A stretch of 6,705 nt of DNA, taken from the NCBI GenBank assembly GCA_007132315.1, contig SLOW01000324.1:1-6705 (forward strand). The letters run 5' to 3'. Below the pieces are notes generated by a model, which saw only the letters and a program-made list of their open reading frames with translations, did not search any database and was not told the DNA's origin. The translations under genes and the position numbers were made by a program. The stretch's first letter is position 1. Each line of letters starts with the position of its first letter. This DNA is from Opitutales bacterium (lineage in GTDB: Bacteria; Verrucomicrobiota; Verrucomicrobiia; Opitutales; T3Sed10-336). Positions 1-5,218 of this stretch are shown one piece after another.

Positions 1-304
1 GAATCCCGAACAGATGTTTGCGACGTTAGGGAAGGAACAATCCCACTAAGGCAGCGAAGGCACGGAGGATTGCTTTGTGTGCTGGATACCTCTGTGAGAA
101 ATTCTCAGCGAATCCGAAACCCTGCGTCGGTTTTACGGGACCGGCCTAACCTTAGTTGAAGCTTGACCGGTTTGCCGGACTACGACTTCGCTCAGGAAGC
201 AGTCGCATGAACAGCATTCGGAAAAGCATACCCCAAAAGCGGATCGGTGTTCCCAAAAAGGGAACTTTTCGCTTGCATTGGAACACGTTTACAGGCAGGT
301 TGGA
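1..304. other. Non-coding left flank with degenerate intergenic repeat
   Basis: No credible gene lies here. The plus-strand frame open from base 1 to about 159 encodes a low-information, Arg-rich string with no recognisable domain. The segment holds a tandem AAGGCAGCG / AAGGCACGG pair at 48-65. The ordered words CTCTGTG (90-96), GAGAAAT (96-102) and AAACCCT (117-123) recur on the opposite strand in the spacer after the M42 gene, which suggests a dispersed intergenic repeat. The odd palindrome TGAGAAATTCTCA lies at 95-107. The last 60 bases should contain the higBA promoter, but I see no convincing -35/-10 pair. Confidence 0.5.
249..265. promoter_or_regulatory. Inverted repeat upstream of higB, candidate HigA operator
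   Basis: GTTCCC, five A bases, then GGGAAC form a perfect 6-bp inverted repeat ending 39 bases before the higB ATG. HigA-type antitoxins commonly bind inverted repeats upstream of their own operon, so autoregulation is the favoured reading. A TTTT run follows the right arm, so a weak intrinsic terminator for upstream transcription is the alternative. The choice is inference; the repeat itself is directly visible. Confidence 0.4.
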
Positions 305-598
305 ATGAGAGTCATTGCAGTCAAGGCGTTGCAGCAGTTCTGGAAAACCCATGCAGATGTGGAACAATCACTTAAGGCTTGGTACAAGGAGGCGGTTGAG
401 GCCGACTGGCAGGAACTGAACGACATCAAGAAGCGCTATCCCTCCGCCGATATCCTTCCTGGCAACCGGGTCGTTTTTAACATCAAGGGCAACCAGTACC
501 GGCTTATCGTGAAAATTCACTACAATCGGAGCATCGTCTTCGTTCGTTTCATCGGAACCCACGCGGAATACGATAAGATCGATGCTCTTACGATTTAA
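305..598 (+). CDS. higB: HigB-family toxin (mRNA interferase)
   Basis: This 97-residue protein matches the HigB toxin family, a RelE-like fold whose members cleave mRNA, usually at the ribosome. Its C-terminal half carries the family pattern: hydrophobic strand VVFNI, then NQYRLIVKIHY (63-73), then VFVRFIGTHAEYDKID (78-93), with the ending THxEYDxID typical of HigB. Length is normal for the family. I chose the ATG at 305, giving MRVIAVKALQQFW, over an in-frame TTG at 278, because HigB proteins start close to this strand-helix and the extra nine residues are not family-like. No good Shine-Dalgarno sequence precedes either start. The gene comes first, six bases before its antitoxin, which is the toxin-first order usual for higBA. 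Base composition is more AT-rich by eye than the M42 gene, which may reflect horizontal transfer. Confidence 0.92.
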   Translation: MRVIAVKALQQFWKTHADVEQSLKAWYKEAVEADWQELNDIKKRYPSADILPGNRVVFNIKGNQYRLIVKIHYNRSIVFVRFIGTHAEYDKIDALTI

Positions 599-604
599 AC
601 GCTC

Positions 605-1066
605 ATGAAACCAAAAATTTTAAAGAACGAGGAAGAATACGAGGCCGCGCTCGGGCGGGTGGAGGAATTGATGGAGGCCGCTCCGGGTTCGCCTGACGAG
701 GATGAGCTGGAACTCTGGTCGCTCCTGGTGGCGGAGTATGAGCGGAAGCACCATCCCATGGATCACCCGGATCCGATTGAGGCCATTCGGTTTCGGATGG
801 ACCAAATGGGGCTTAAGCAAAAGGACCTGGCTCAATATATTTCGAATAAAAGCAAAGTCTCCGAAGTCATGAACCGGAAGCGCCCGCTGAGCCTTTCCAT
901 GATTCGTACGCTCCACAAGAACTTGGAAATCCCGGCCGATGTGCTGGTTCGCGAACCCGCGGCGCCCTACGGCGCCCCGGTGACCGGCAGCCGGAAAAAA
1001 TCCCGGAGGACCGGAGCGCAAAAGACCGGGACGAAGAAACCGGCACGTTCAACACCAAAGAGCTGA
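605..1066 (+). CDS. higA: HigA-family antitoxin with XRE-type helix-turn-helix and basic C-terminal tail
   Basis: This 153-residue protein is the likely partner of the preceding HigB. HigA antitoxins bind the toxin and repress their operon through a helix-turn-helix. Residues 1-55 are acidic (runs such as EDELELW), as in the N-terminal part of HigA proteins of this class. Residues 58-114 form the XRE-like domain, with MGLKQKDLAQYI as first helices, SKVSEVMNRKRPLSLSMIRTL as the recognition region and a terminal EIPADVLV. After the domain, residues 125-153 form a low-complexity tail with ten Lys or Arg in 29 residues, plus Thr, Ser and Pro; a tail like this is unusual in HigA. It could add non-specific DNA contact or interact with another protein. 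The ATG lies six bases after the higB stop, without a visible Shine-Dalgarno sequence, so coupling to higB is likely. The stop is 24 bases before the next gene. Confidence 0.9.
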   Translation: MKPKILKNEEEYEAALGRVEELMEAAPGSPDEDELELWSLLVAEYERKHHPMDHPDPIEAIRFRMDQMGLKQKDLAQYISNKSKVSEVMNRKRPLSLSMIRTLHKNLEIPADVLVREPAAPYGAPVTGSRKKSRRTGAQKTGTKKPARSTPKS

Positions 1067-1090
1067 ACCACCGAACCAGGATAAAAAACC

Positions 1091-1678
1091 ATGGGCTTGT
1101 TTGATACCATCCACCTGAAAACACCCCTCATCTGCCCCGCCTGCGGTGCGGATTCCACTGAACTGCAAACCAAAGAATTCGGGCAAACCATGAGCGAATT
1201 CCGTGTCGGTTCGCTATTAAAGTTCAGCCCTGTGTTGACGGGAATCGTTCGGGAAGAACTCTTTTGCCGGAATTGTGTCGAGGCCGATCGCCGGAGCGAT
1301 TCACCCGTCTACCTGATCATCTGGAATTCCATTCTCGCCGGAGTGGAACAGGATCGGTCGACAGCGGAAGCCCGACTGGCCTCGGTGGACCGGCTTGACC
1401 TTATTGGGTGGTTGGATGAGAGCCAGCGCGAGGCCGCGCAATGGAAGCATCGATATTCCCGCCTCTACCGCGATGTCAAAATGTGGCACGAACACCTCAC
1501 TCGAGAACCGGAGCCGGAACCTGCTGATGAAACCTCCCGGCGTCGCCGGTCCCTGCGAAGCCTATGGTCCTTGCCCGAAGAAATCCTCAACGCACCCGAC
1601 CCCCTCGCCACAATTCTGGAGAAAAACGAGCTGAAACAGGACGATCCACAAGACGAAGGTTTATTCGGCTTGCGCTAG
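1091..1678 (+). CDS. Zinc-ribbon protein of unknown function downstream of higBA
   Basis: This is a 195-residue protein of unknown function. Two Cys pairs, CPAC (15-18) and CRNC (59-62), are spaced as in a zinc ribbon. They frame a conserved-looking stretch containing QTKEF (27-31), FRVGSLL (37-43) and VLTGIVREELFC. Residues 70-140 are predicted helical, with ILAGVEQDRSTAEARLASVDRLDLIGWLDESQ and a Trp- and Arg-rich helix. The end is acidic, proline-rich and low in complexity, with EPEPEPAD followed by an RRRR cluster. There are no signal peptide or membrane segments, so it should be cytoplasmic. AGGA lies about ten bases before the ATG. Close spacing behind higA suggests one transcript. It does not resemble the SecB-like chaperone found third in tripartite toxin-antitoxin-chaperone systems. 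A regulatory or nucleic-acid-binding role is possible, but I do not assign one. Confidence 0.8.
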   Translation: MGLFDTIHLKTPLICPACGADSTELQTKEFGQTMSEFRVGSLLKFSPVLTGIVREELFCRNCVEADRRSDSPVYLIIWNSILAGVEQDRSTAEARLASVDRLDLIGWLDESQREAAQWKHRYSRLYRDVKMWHEHLTREPEPEPADETSRRRRSLRSLWSLPEEILNAPDPLATILEKNELKQDDPQDEGLFGLR

Positions 1679-1772
1679 ACCCAACGCCCTCGTTCCGGAC
1701 GAAGAGCCGTATGAAGGGGTCGTTATCTTCTAAATTAAGGACTCCAAATGCTGGCTCCAGCTGGTCTTTCGC

Positions 1773-2105
1773 CTACTGGCCCAATCCCACTACGAAAGCC
1801 AACGTGCGGTTGAGCCGCAACAGGAATTCGTCGTCGAGGCGGCCCATGACGTTGCCCACCCGGTCGAGCGGGACCCTCAGGAGTTTATCCACCATGATCT
1901 GCGAAGGGGACTTCAGGCCGGTCCTGTCGTCGGCCTGGACCGGGATGCGAAACGTCGGGGCCTCGACGAGGTGGGTGGTCATCAGGCAAAGTATGATGCT
2001 CCCGAGACCGCCCTGCGTGAGCGCGTCAGCCTGGATTATCACCGCCGGGCGCGGCTTGGCGTAGTCGCCCGGTGCCGCCACAGAGACGATATCTCCGCGT
2101 TTCAT
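1773..2105 (-). CDS. mazF: MazF/PemK-family endoribonuclease toxin
   Basis: This 110-residue protein has the hallmarks of the MazF/PemK/Kid family of sequence-specific mRNA-cleaving toxins. It starts MKRGDIVSVAAPGDYAKPRPAVII, the classic N-terminus in which the Arg of the KPRP motif (residue 19) is the catalytic candidate. It continues with a second strand and MTTHL (42-46), whose Thr corresponds to the second active-site position. The end, LDRVGNVMGRLDDEFLLRLNRTLAFVVGL, matches the usual closing helix. Its length is typical for the family. The ATG overlaps the antitoxin stop by four bases (ATGA), so translation is probably coupled. Its stop faces the zinc-ribbon gene across about 94 bases. 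It looks intact. Confidence 0.93.
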   Translation of the reverse strand: MKRGDIVSVAAPGDYAKPRPAVIIQADALTQGGLGSIILCLMTTHLVEAPTFRIPVQADDRTGLKSPSQIMVDKLLRVPLDRVGNVMGRLDDEFLLRLNRTLAFVVGLGQ

Positions 2106-2314
2106 GGTTCGGACCCGCTTTCCGCAACCCTGTCGATGAAGTCCAGGGCCTCACTCTCGTCGGCGGCATCGAGTCGCCGAATCTGTTGCCGGATCGATTC
2201 CTGGAAATTCGGGGCATTGCAGTCGGGAACCCAGATCTGCACCGGACGCAGTCCTTGGTTTCGCAATCGCTCGCGGTATTGACGCATTTTCTTGGAAGAG
2301 TTTCCGGTAGCCAT
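2102..2314 (-). CDS. mazE: MazE-family antitoxin (DUF3018 type)
   Basis: This 70-residue protein is a short antitoxin of the DUF3018/MazE class that accompanies MazF toxins. The diagnostic stretch is KKMRQYRERLRNQGLRPVQI followed by WVPD: a basic helix, then the RPVQIWVPD strand. The C-terminus is acidic (ADESEALDFIDRVAESGSEP) and should wrap the toxin. The frame continues upstream without a stop to 2419, but the ATG at 2314 gives MATGNSSKK, which fits the family. The extra N-terminal residues would be encoded by the operator palindrome and promoter. An in-frame ATG at 2326 lies inside the palindrome and is less likely. A consensus TTGACA is 37 bases upstream of the chosen ATG, implying almost no leader. 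The operon is probably repressed by the MazE-MazF complex at the adjoining palindrome. Confidence 0.9.
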   Translation of the reverse strand: MATGNSSKKMRQYRERLRNQGLRPVQIWVPDCNAPNFQESIRQQIRRLDAADESEALDFIDRVAESGSEP

Positions 2315-2336
2315 AACAGGTAACATGTTACCTGTT
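2315..2336. promoter_or_regulatory. 22-bp perfect palindrome abutting mazE, likely operator
   Basis: Each strand reads AACAGGTAACA followed by its exact complement, an 11-bp half-site with no spacer centred at 2325/2326. It ends one base before the mazE ATG. It covers the region where the -10 box and transcription start are expected, given the TTGACA at 2346-2351. A dimeric antitoxin bound here would block RNA polymerase, the standard mode of TA conditional repression. A 22-bp perfect palindrome is very unlikely by chance; its identity as the MazE site is inference from position. Confidence 0.8.
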
Positions 2337-2351
2337 GCGTTTCGTGTCAAG
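2323..2351 (-). promoter_or_regulatory. Probable mazEF promoter
   Basis: On the minus strand a perfect TTGACA occupies 2351-2346. A 17-base spacer leads to CATGTT (2328-2323), a poor -10 (three of six) lying within the operator palindrome. If used, transcription would start at or a couple of bases before the mazE ATG. The -35 box is clear and the -10 is weak, so the exact start is uncertain. Confidence 0.5.
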
Positions 2352-2405
2352 AAGGACTCGGGCTCGGGTAGGGCAAACGAAAGCGGATCGGCGTTCGCGG
2401 GACGT

Positions 2406-2434
2406 TTGACAGACCGCATCGATCCGTGAACAAA
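2406..2434 (+). promoter_or_regulatory. Probable promoter of the M42 peptidase gene
   Basis: A perfect TTGACA lies at 2406-2411, with a 17-base spacer and AACAAA (2429-2434, three of six matches) as a poor -10. The -35 begins 39 bases before the ATG at 2445, so any leader would be only a few bases long. It is divergent from the mazEF -35, with 54 bases between the two boxes. A repressor bound at the mazE palindrome would not directly cover it. Confidence 0.4.
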
Positions 2435-2444
2435 GGCTGACGTT

Positions 2445-3575
2445 ATGCCCGAGGGAAAAGCCGAAAGGATCCTGCTCGAGTTGACCGGCCTGCCGGTTGC
2501 GGCCGGGTGCGAGGAACGGGTGGTCGCATGGATCGAGCGTTGGGCGGCGTTGCGGCCCGCCGTGCGGTTGCGACGCGACCGCTACGGCAATCTGATGTTG
2601 AGCCGGTCCGGGCCCAAACACGGGCGCCCGATCCTTATCGAGGCGCACATGGATCATCCGGCGTTTGTGGTTCGGGAGGTCGCCGGCCGGACGCTCCGCG
2701 CGGAGTTCCGGGGCGGGGTGCGGGATGCCTATTTTCCGGACGCCTGTGTGCGGCTGCACGCGCAAAGCGGAGAAACCTGCCCGGGGCGCATCACCGCATT
2801 CCGGCCGCGTACGGCGAAACGACGCTTTCCGGAAGTAACGGTCGCCTTGGAGCGGGAGCCGAGGGCGGCGTCCGGGGACATCATGACCTGGGACCTGCCA
2901 GGGCCGAAGGTAAGGCAGGGACGGCTGCATGCTCCCGCCTGCGACGATCTGGCGGGTGTGGCGGCGGCGCTGGCGGCGTTTGACCTCCTTGGCCGGAAGC
3001 GACTGAAACGGCCCGCGGATGTACGGCTTCTGTTCACCCGTGCCGAAGAGATCGGGTTTATCGGTGCGCTGGGCGCCTGCCGGGCGGGCTTCATTCCGAA
3101 GACGGCGCGGATCATTGCGCTGGAGAACAGCAAGAGCTTTCCCGACTCGCCGATCGGCGCCGGACCGATCGTGCGCGTCGGTGACCGGGCGACGGTTTTC
3201 GATCACCGCTTGACCTACGCCCTGGGCGGCATTGCCGAGACCCTGGCCAGGCGTGACAAGAGCTTTCGCTGGCAGCGCAAGCTGATGCCCGGGGGCGTGT
3301 GCGAGGCGGGGGCCTTTGTCGAGCTGGGGTACACCGCGACCTGCCTTTGCCTGCCTTTGGGGAACTATCACAACATGAACGAATCGACCGGCGCCATCGA
3401 GCCCGAGGTGATCGCTCTCGACGACTATCACGGCCTGATCAAACTGCTCGTGGCCGCCGCCGTTCGCCTGAATGACACCGCGGCAACCCCTTCCTTGCGC
3501 AGCCGCCTGGAGCGCCTCTTTGCGGAGCGCGCCGGTGTGCTGTCGGAACGGCTTGCTCCTCGAAACCGACGTTAA
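2445..3575 (+). CDS. M42-family metallo-aminopeptidase
   Basis: This 376-residue protein belongs to the M42 (glutamyl aminopeptidase/FrvX/CelM-like) peptidases. These are cytoplasmic, usually oligomeric di-metal aminopeptidases that trim short peptides. The active-site set is present in order: AHMDH with His68 and Asp70, ACDDLAG with the bridging Asp168, RAEEIGF with catalytic Glu201 and metal ligand Glu202, ALENS with Glu227 as the fourth ligand, and NYHNMNE with His309. VGDRATVFDHRLT (245-257) is another family signature. Length is near the upper end of the family because of a basic tail after residue 345. The ATG at 2445 gives a normal N-terminus (ERILLELTGLP). GC content is clearly higher than in the TA genes. 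It has no obvious functional tie to the neighbouring toxins and may be a resident chromosomal gene. All metal ligands are present, so it is probably active. Confidence 0.93.
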   Translation: MPEGKAERILLELTGLPVAAGCEERVVAWIERWAALRPAVRLRRDRYGNLMLSRSGPKHGRPILIEAHMDHPAFVVREVAGRTLRAEFRGGVRDAYFPDACVRLHAQSGETCPGRITAFRPRTAKRRFPEVTVALEREPRAASGDIMTWDLPGPKVRQGRLHAPACDDLAGVAAALAAFDLLGRKRLKRPADVRLLFTRAEEIGFIGALGACRAGFIPKTARIIALENSKSFPDSPIGAGPIVRVGDRATVFDHRLTYALGGIAETLARRDKSFRWQRKLMPGGVCEAGAFVELGYTATCLCLPLGNYHNMNESTGAIEPEVIALDDYHGLIKLLVAAAVRLNDTAATPSLRSRLERLFAERAGVLSERLAPRNRR

Positions 3576-3729
3576 CGTTGCAAGTTTTTAGGGTTTGGGA
3601 TTTCTCCCACAGAGTTACGCGGACCGACACAGATGAAGGGAGGAATGCCGTTACCGAATCCGCAGGATTGCAGCCGAAAGAATCCGGTTCAGAGCACATC
3701 CCTTCGGTGAACGGAACGCTTCGCTGGTG
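3576..3729. other. Spacer after the M42 gene with degenerate repeat
   Basis: The spacer between convergent genes has no credible ORF. The palindrome ACGTTAACGT (3569-3578) spans the peptidase stop codon. The minus strand of 3590-3614 carries CTCTGTG, GAGAAAT and AAACCCT in the same order as positions 90-123 on the plus strand, which suggests two copies of one intergenic repeat. The 11-mer TAACGTTGCAA at 3573-3583 recurs at 5852-5862. I see no convincing plus-strand terminator for the peptidase gene. Confidence 0.4.
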
Positions 3730-3748
3730 AAAATCGTTTCGAAAAACG
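3730..3748 (-). terminator. Possible vapBC terminator with UUCG loop
   Basis: Read on the minus strand, five bases after the vapC stop, CGTTT-TTCG-AAACG forms a 5-bp stem with a UUCG tetraloop and is followed by ATTTT. This is the form of a short intrinsic terminator. The stem is AU-rich and short, so efficiency is doubtful. Confidence 0.4.
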
Positions 3749-3753
3749 CCTGG

Positions 3754-4146
3754 CTACACAAGCCGCTCGACGGTCACCAGTCCCGGGATTTTTTGAAAAT
3801 GGGCGTCTGTGGTCAGGACGGCGGCGCCAATGTGAAGGGCGCAAGCGGCGATATGCACGTCTTTGATGGGTAATACGTGACCCTTCCGGTCGAGCGACCA
3901 GGCGATATCAAGTGTGGCGTTCCAGCGTTCCCCTGTGGAAGGGATGTACAACATTTCGGACCAGGCTTTGCGGAAACGGGCGAGGAAACGGGGTTCCCGA
4001 ACGCCCCGGCCGACTTCGGCGCAGACGAGGCCGCAGGTTGCGATGTCTCGTGTCTCGGCAAACAACGCCAGTTCGAGCAACGGGTCGCGGCCACCCCGGC
4101 AACGGGAAACATACCACGAGCTGTCCACCAAGACGGGCCGGCTCAT
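3754..4146 (-). CDS. vapC: VapC-family PIN-domain ribonuclease toxin
   Basis: This 130-residue protein is a complete PIN domain, the Mg-dependent RNase fold of VapC toxins, whose known members cleave tRNA or rRNA. The four acidic residues expected in the active site are visible: Asp8 in VLVDSSWYV, Glu44 in VCAEVGRG, Asp96 in IKDVHIAAC and Asp114 in LTTDAHF. The end, IPGLVTVERLV, gives the usual final strand. Length is typical. It follows vapB with an ATGA overlap, so translation is probably coupled, and a possible terminator lies just past its stop. All catalytic positions are kept, so it should be active. The target RNA cannot be read from sequence. Confidence 0.93.
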   Translation of the reverse strand: MSRPVLVDSSWYVSRCRGGRDPLLELALFAETRDIATCGLVCAEVGRGVREPRFLARFRKAWSEMLYIPSTGERWNATLDIAWSLDRKGHVLPIKDVHIAACALHIGAAVLTTDAHFQKIPGLVTVERLV

Positions 4147-4394
4147 GACTTGCGAGTATCGTAGGGCTGCCTCTCCTCGGCGACCCGGAGGACCGCCGGG
4201 TCCGATTTTGGATCGAAGAGGTTGCGGAGTTCGGATTCGGAAGCGCCCAGACCTTCGCGGAGCCGTTCGATCAATCGGCCCCGCCGGTCCATTTCACGCA
4301 GCGCGGTGGTGACCGCCTCCGTCTTGGTCCGCGCCCCGGTCACGGCGACCACCCGGTCCAGCAAATCCGCATCCAGATTCATGGTGTATTTCAT
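4143..4394 (-). CDS. vapB: VapB-family antitoxin
   Basis: This 83-residue protein is the antitoxin partner of the adjacent VapC. It opens with MKYTMNLDADLLDRVVAVTG and then ARTKTEAVTTALRE, the pattern of VapB proteins with a ribbon-helix-helix N-terminus: strand 1-8, helices about 9-18 and 24-36. This part should dimerise and bind DNA. The remainder (RRGRLIERLREGLGASESELRNLFDP and on) is charged and probably disordered until it wraps the PIN domain. An in-frame Met at residue 5 is an alternative start, but the first Met keeps the full DNA-binding strand. A consensus TTGACA with a 17-base spacer places the transcription start at or next to this ATG, so the mRNA may be leaderless. No Shine-Dalgarno sequence is seen. 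Confidence 0.92.
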   Translation of the reverse strand: MKYTMNLDADLLDRVVAVTGARTKTEAVTTALREMDRRGRLIERLREGLGASESELRNLFDPKSDPAVLRVAEERQPYDTRKS

Positions 4395-4400
4395 ACAGCT

Positions 4401-4429
4401 TAAATAGGTATAGAAGCGGTATTTGTCAA
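4401..4429 (-). promoter_or_regulatory. Probable vapBC promoter with direct-repeat operator candidate
   Basis: On the minus strand TTGACA (4429-4424) is followed by exactly 17 bases and TATTTA (4406-4401). Six bases then separate the -10 from the ATG at 4394, so transcription should begin at the start codon. Within the spacer the plus-strand word GGTAT occurs twice, at 4407-4411 and 4418-4422, 11 bp apart, about one helical turn. Side-by-side ribbon-helix-helix dimers could use such an arrangement. The promoter call is fair; the operator is speculative. Confidence 0.55.
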
Positions 4430-4486
4430 TCCCTCGAACGAGGCTCCTGGCCGGCGCATGTCTGTCGCAGGAGAGGAGACAACACC

Positions 4487-4597
4487 TTGGTGCGCCGTGA
4501 CCTCCTCTCGGACACGGAGTCGGTCACCGGCCGGTTCTCACGCGAGGAAGTCGAAGAGACGGCTTATGAGGAATGCTTCGTCAACTCCTTGCGGTGA
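4487..4597 (+). CDS. Possible 36-residue small protein or gene remnant
   Basis: A short frame starts at TTG (4487), or at GTG one codon later, and ends at TGA 4595-4597. It is preceded by GGAGAGGAG, one of the best Shine-Dalgarno sequences in the window, eight bases from the TTG. The product, about 36 residues, is strongly charged (REEVEETAYEECF, seven Glu and five Arg) and helix-forming, with a single Cys. It is divergent from vapB and ends six bases before the stop of the convergent pRiA4b-type gene, so it fits neatly into the gap. The frame is open further upstream, so it may instead be the 3' end of a decayed gene. I do not recognise any family. Non-ATG initiation and small size keep confidence low. 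Confidence 0.35.
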   Translation: MVRRDLLSDTESVTGRFSREEVEETAYEECFVNSLR

Positions 4598-4603
4598 TCG
4601 ACC

Positions 4604-5218
4604 CTACTGTCCGAACGCCATTTTGAAACGCTTTTTCGGGTTCCAGAATTCGACCTGCGCGGGATCGAACTGGTCGGGGTCAAAGGGATGGTAGGATTTG
4701 TGATGATTTTTCAACCAGTCCACCATGTCCTCATGCTCCTCGGAGTTCGGGTCGGCGAGCGTTTCGAGCAGGTCGAGGTAGCCGCCCACCCCGCCGCAAT
4801 CCTCCGGTGGGCAAGCCCGCTCGCCCTCCAGGCACCGCGGGTACTTCACGCCGTCTTCGGCCAATAGAATCCCTTCGAAGAGGATGCCGTGGAGCCAGCC
4901 GTCGCCGAAGTCGTACTCGTACTCGGCCGCCTGGCCGACTTCGATGATATACGTGGCAATCGGCGTGTCCCAGCCGGCTGCGATTTCCGCCCCGAACTCC
5001 TCGTCGGGAATGCCGATCTGCACCGGTTCGCTCTTGTGTTTGGGCTTGATTTTGAACACATGCAGGTGGCAGTCCAGCCACCCCATCGCATCCTGGATCG
5101 CGACATGGAGATCCCAGAACGAATACGACGCGGGCACCTCGATTCGTCGCCACACGGGCGGATCGATCCCAAGAAGAACGACTTGAAACCGGTAAACGAG
5201 ATTGGGCTTTTTCGGCAT
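4604..5218 (-). CDS. Plasmid pRiA4b ORF-3 family protein
   Basis: This 204-residue protein belongs to the family named after plasmid pRiA4b ORF-3 of Agrobacterium. The family is widespread on mobile and accessory DNA and has no established function. The family core runs from residue 8 (VYRFQVVLLGIDPPVWRRIE) through FWDLHVAIQDAMGW (34-47) and YDFGDGW (102-108) to the Cys-rich CPPEDCGGVGGY (135-146). It ends with the aspartate-rich FDPDQFDPAQVEFWNP segment. The frame is open to 5416, but those extra 66 residues lack family character, and the ATG at 5218 starts seven residues before the conserved strand, so I used that. No clear Shine-Dalgarno sequence is visible. It appears complete. The CPPEDCGG segment could bind a metal, but this is conjecture. 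Confidence 0.9.
   Translation of the reverse strand: MPKKPNLVYRFQVVLLGIDPPVWRRIEVPASYSFWDLHVAIQDAMGWLDCHLHVFKIKPKHKSEPVQIGIPDEEFGAEIAAGWDTPIATYIIEVGQAAEYEYDFGDGWLHGILFEGILLAEDGVKYPRCLEGERACPPEDCGGVGGYLDLLETLADPNSEEHEDMVDWLKNHHKSYHPFDPDQFDPAQVEFWNPKKRFKMAFGQ

Noticed and set aside
620..1191. Minus-strand open frames opposite higA and the start of the zinc-ribbon gene
   Set aside because: They have no domain pattern and lie opposite a clear helix-turn-helix gene and a zinc-ribbon gene.
1091..1678. Zinc-ribbon protein as the SecB-like chaperone of a TAC system
   Set aside because: It has two CxxC pairs and an acidic, Arg-cluster C-terminus; nothing resembles SecB. Only the gene order is similar.
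2315..2419. Longer MazE starting at 2419 or at 2326
   Set aside because: The added codons lie in the promoter and operator palindrome, and the family N-terminus fits the ATG at 2314.
2328..3431. Minus-strand 367-residue open frame opposite the M42 gene
   Set aside because: It is antisense to a gene with a full set of M42 motifs. Its composition (Arg, Pro, Gly, His rich) is typical of a shadow frame in GC-rich DNA.
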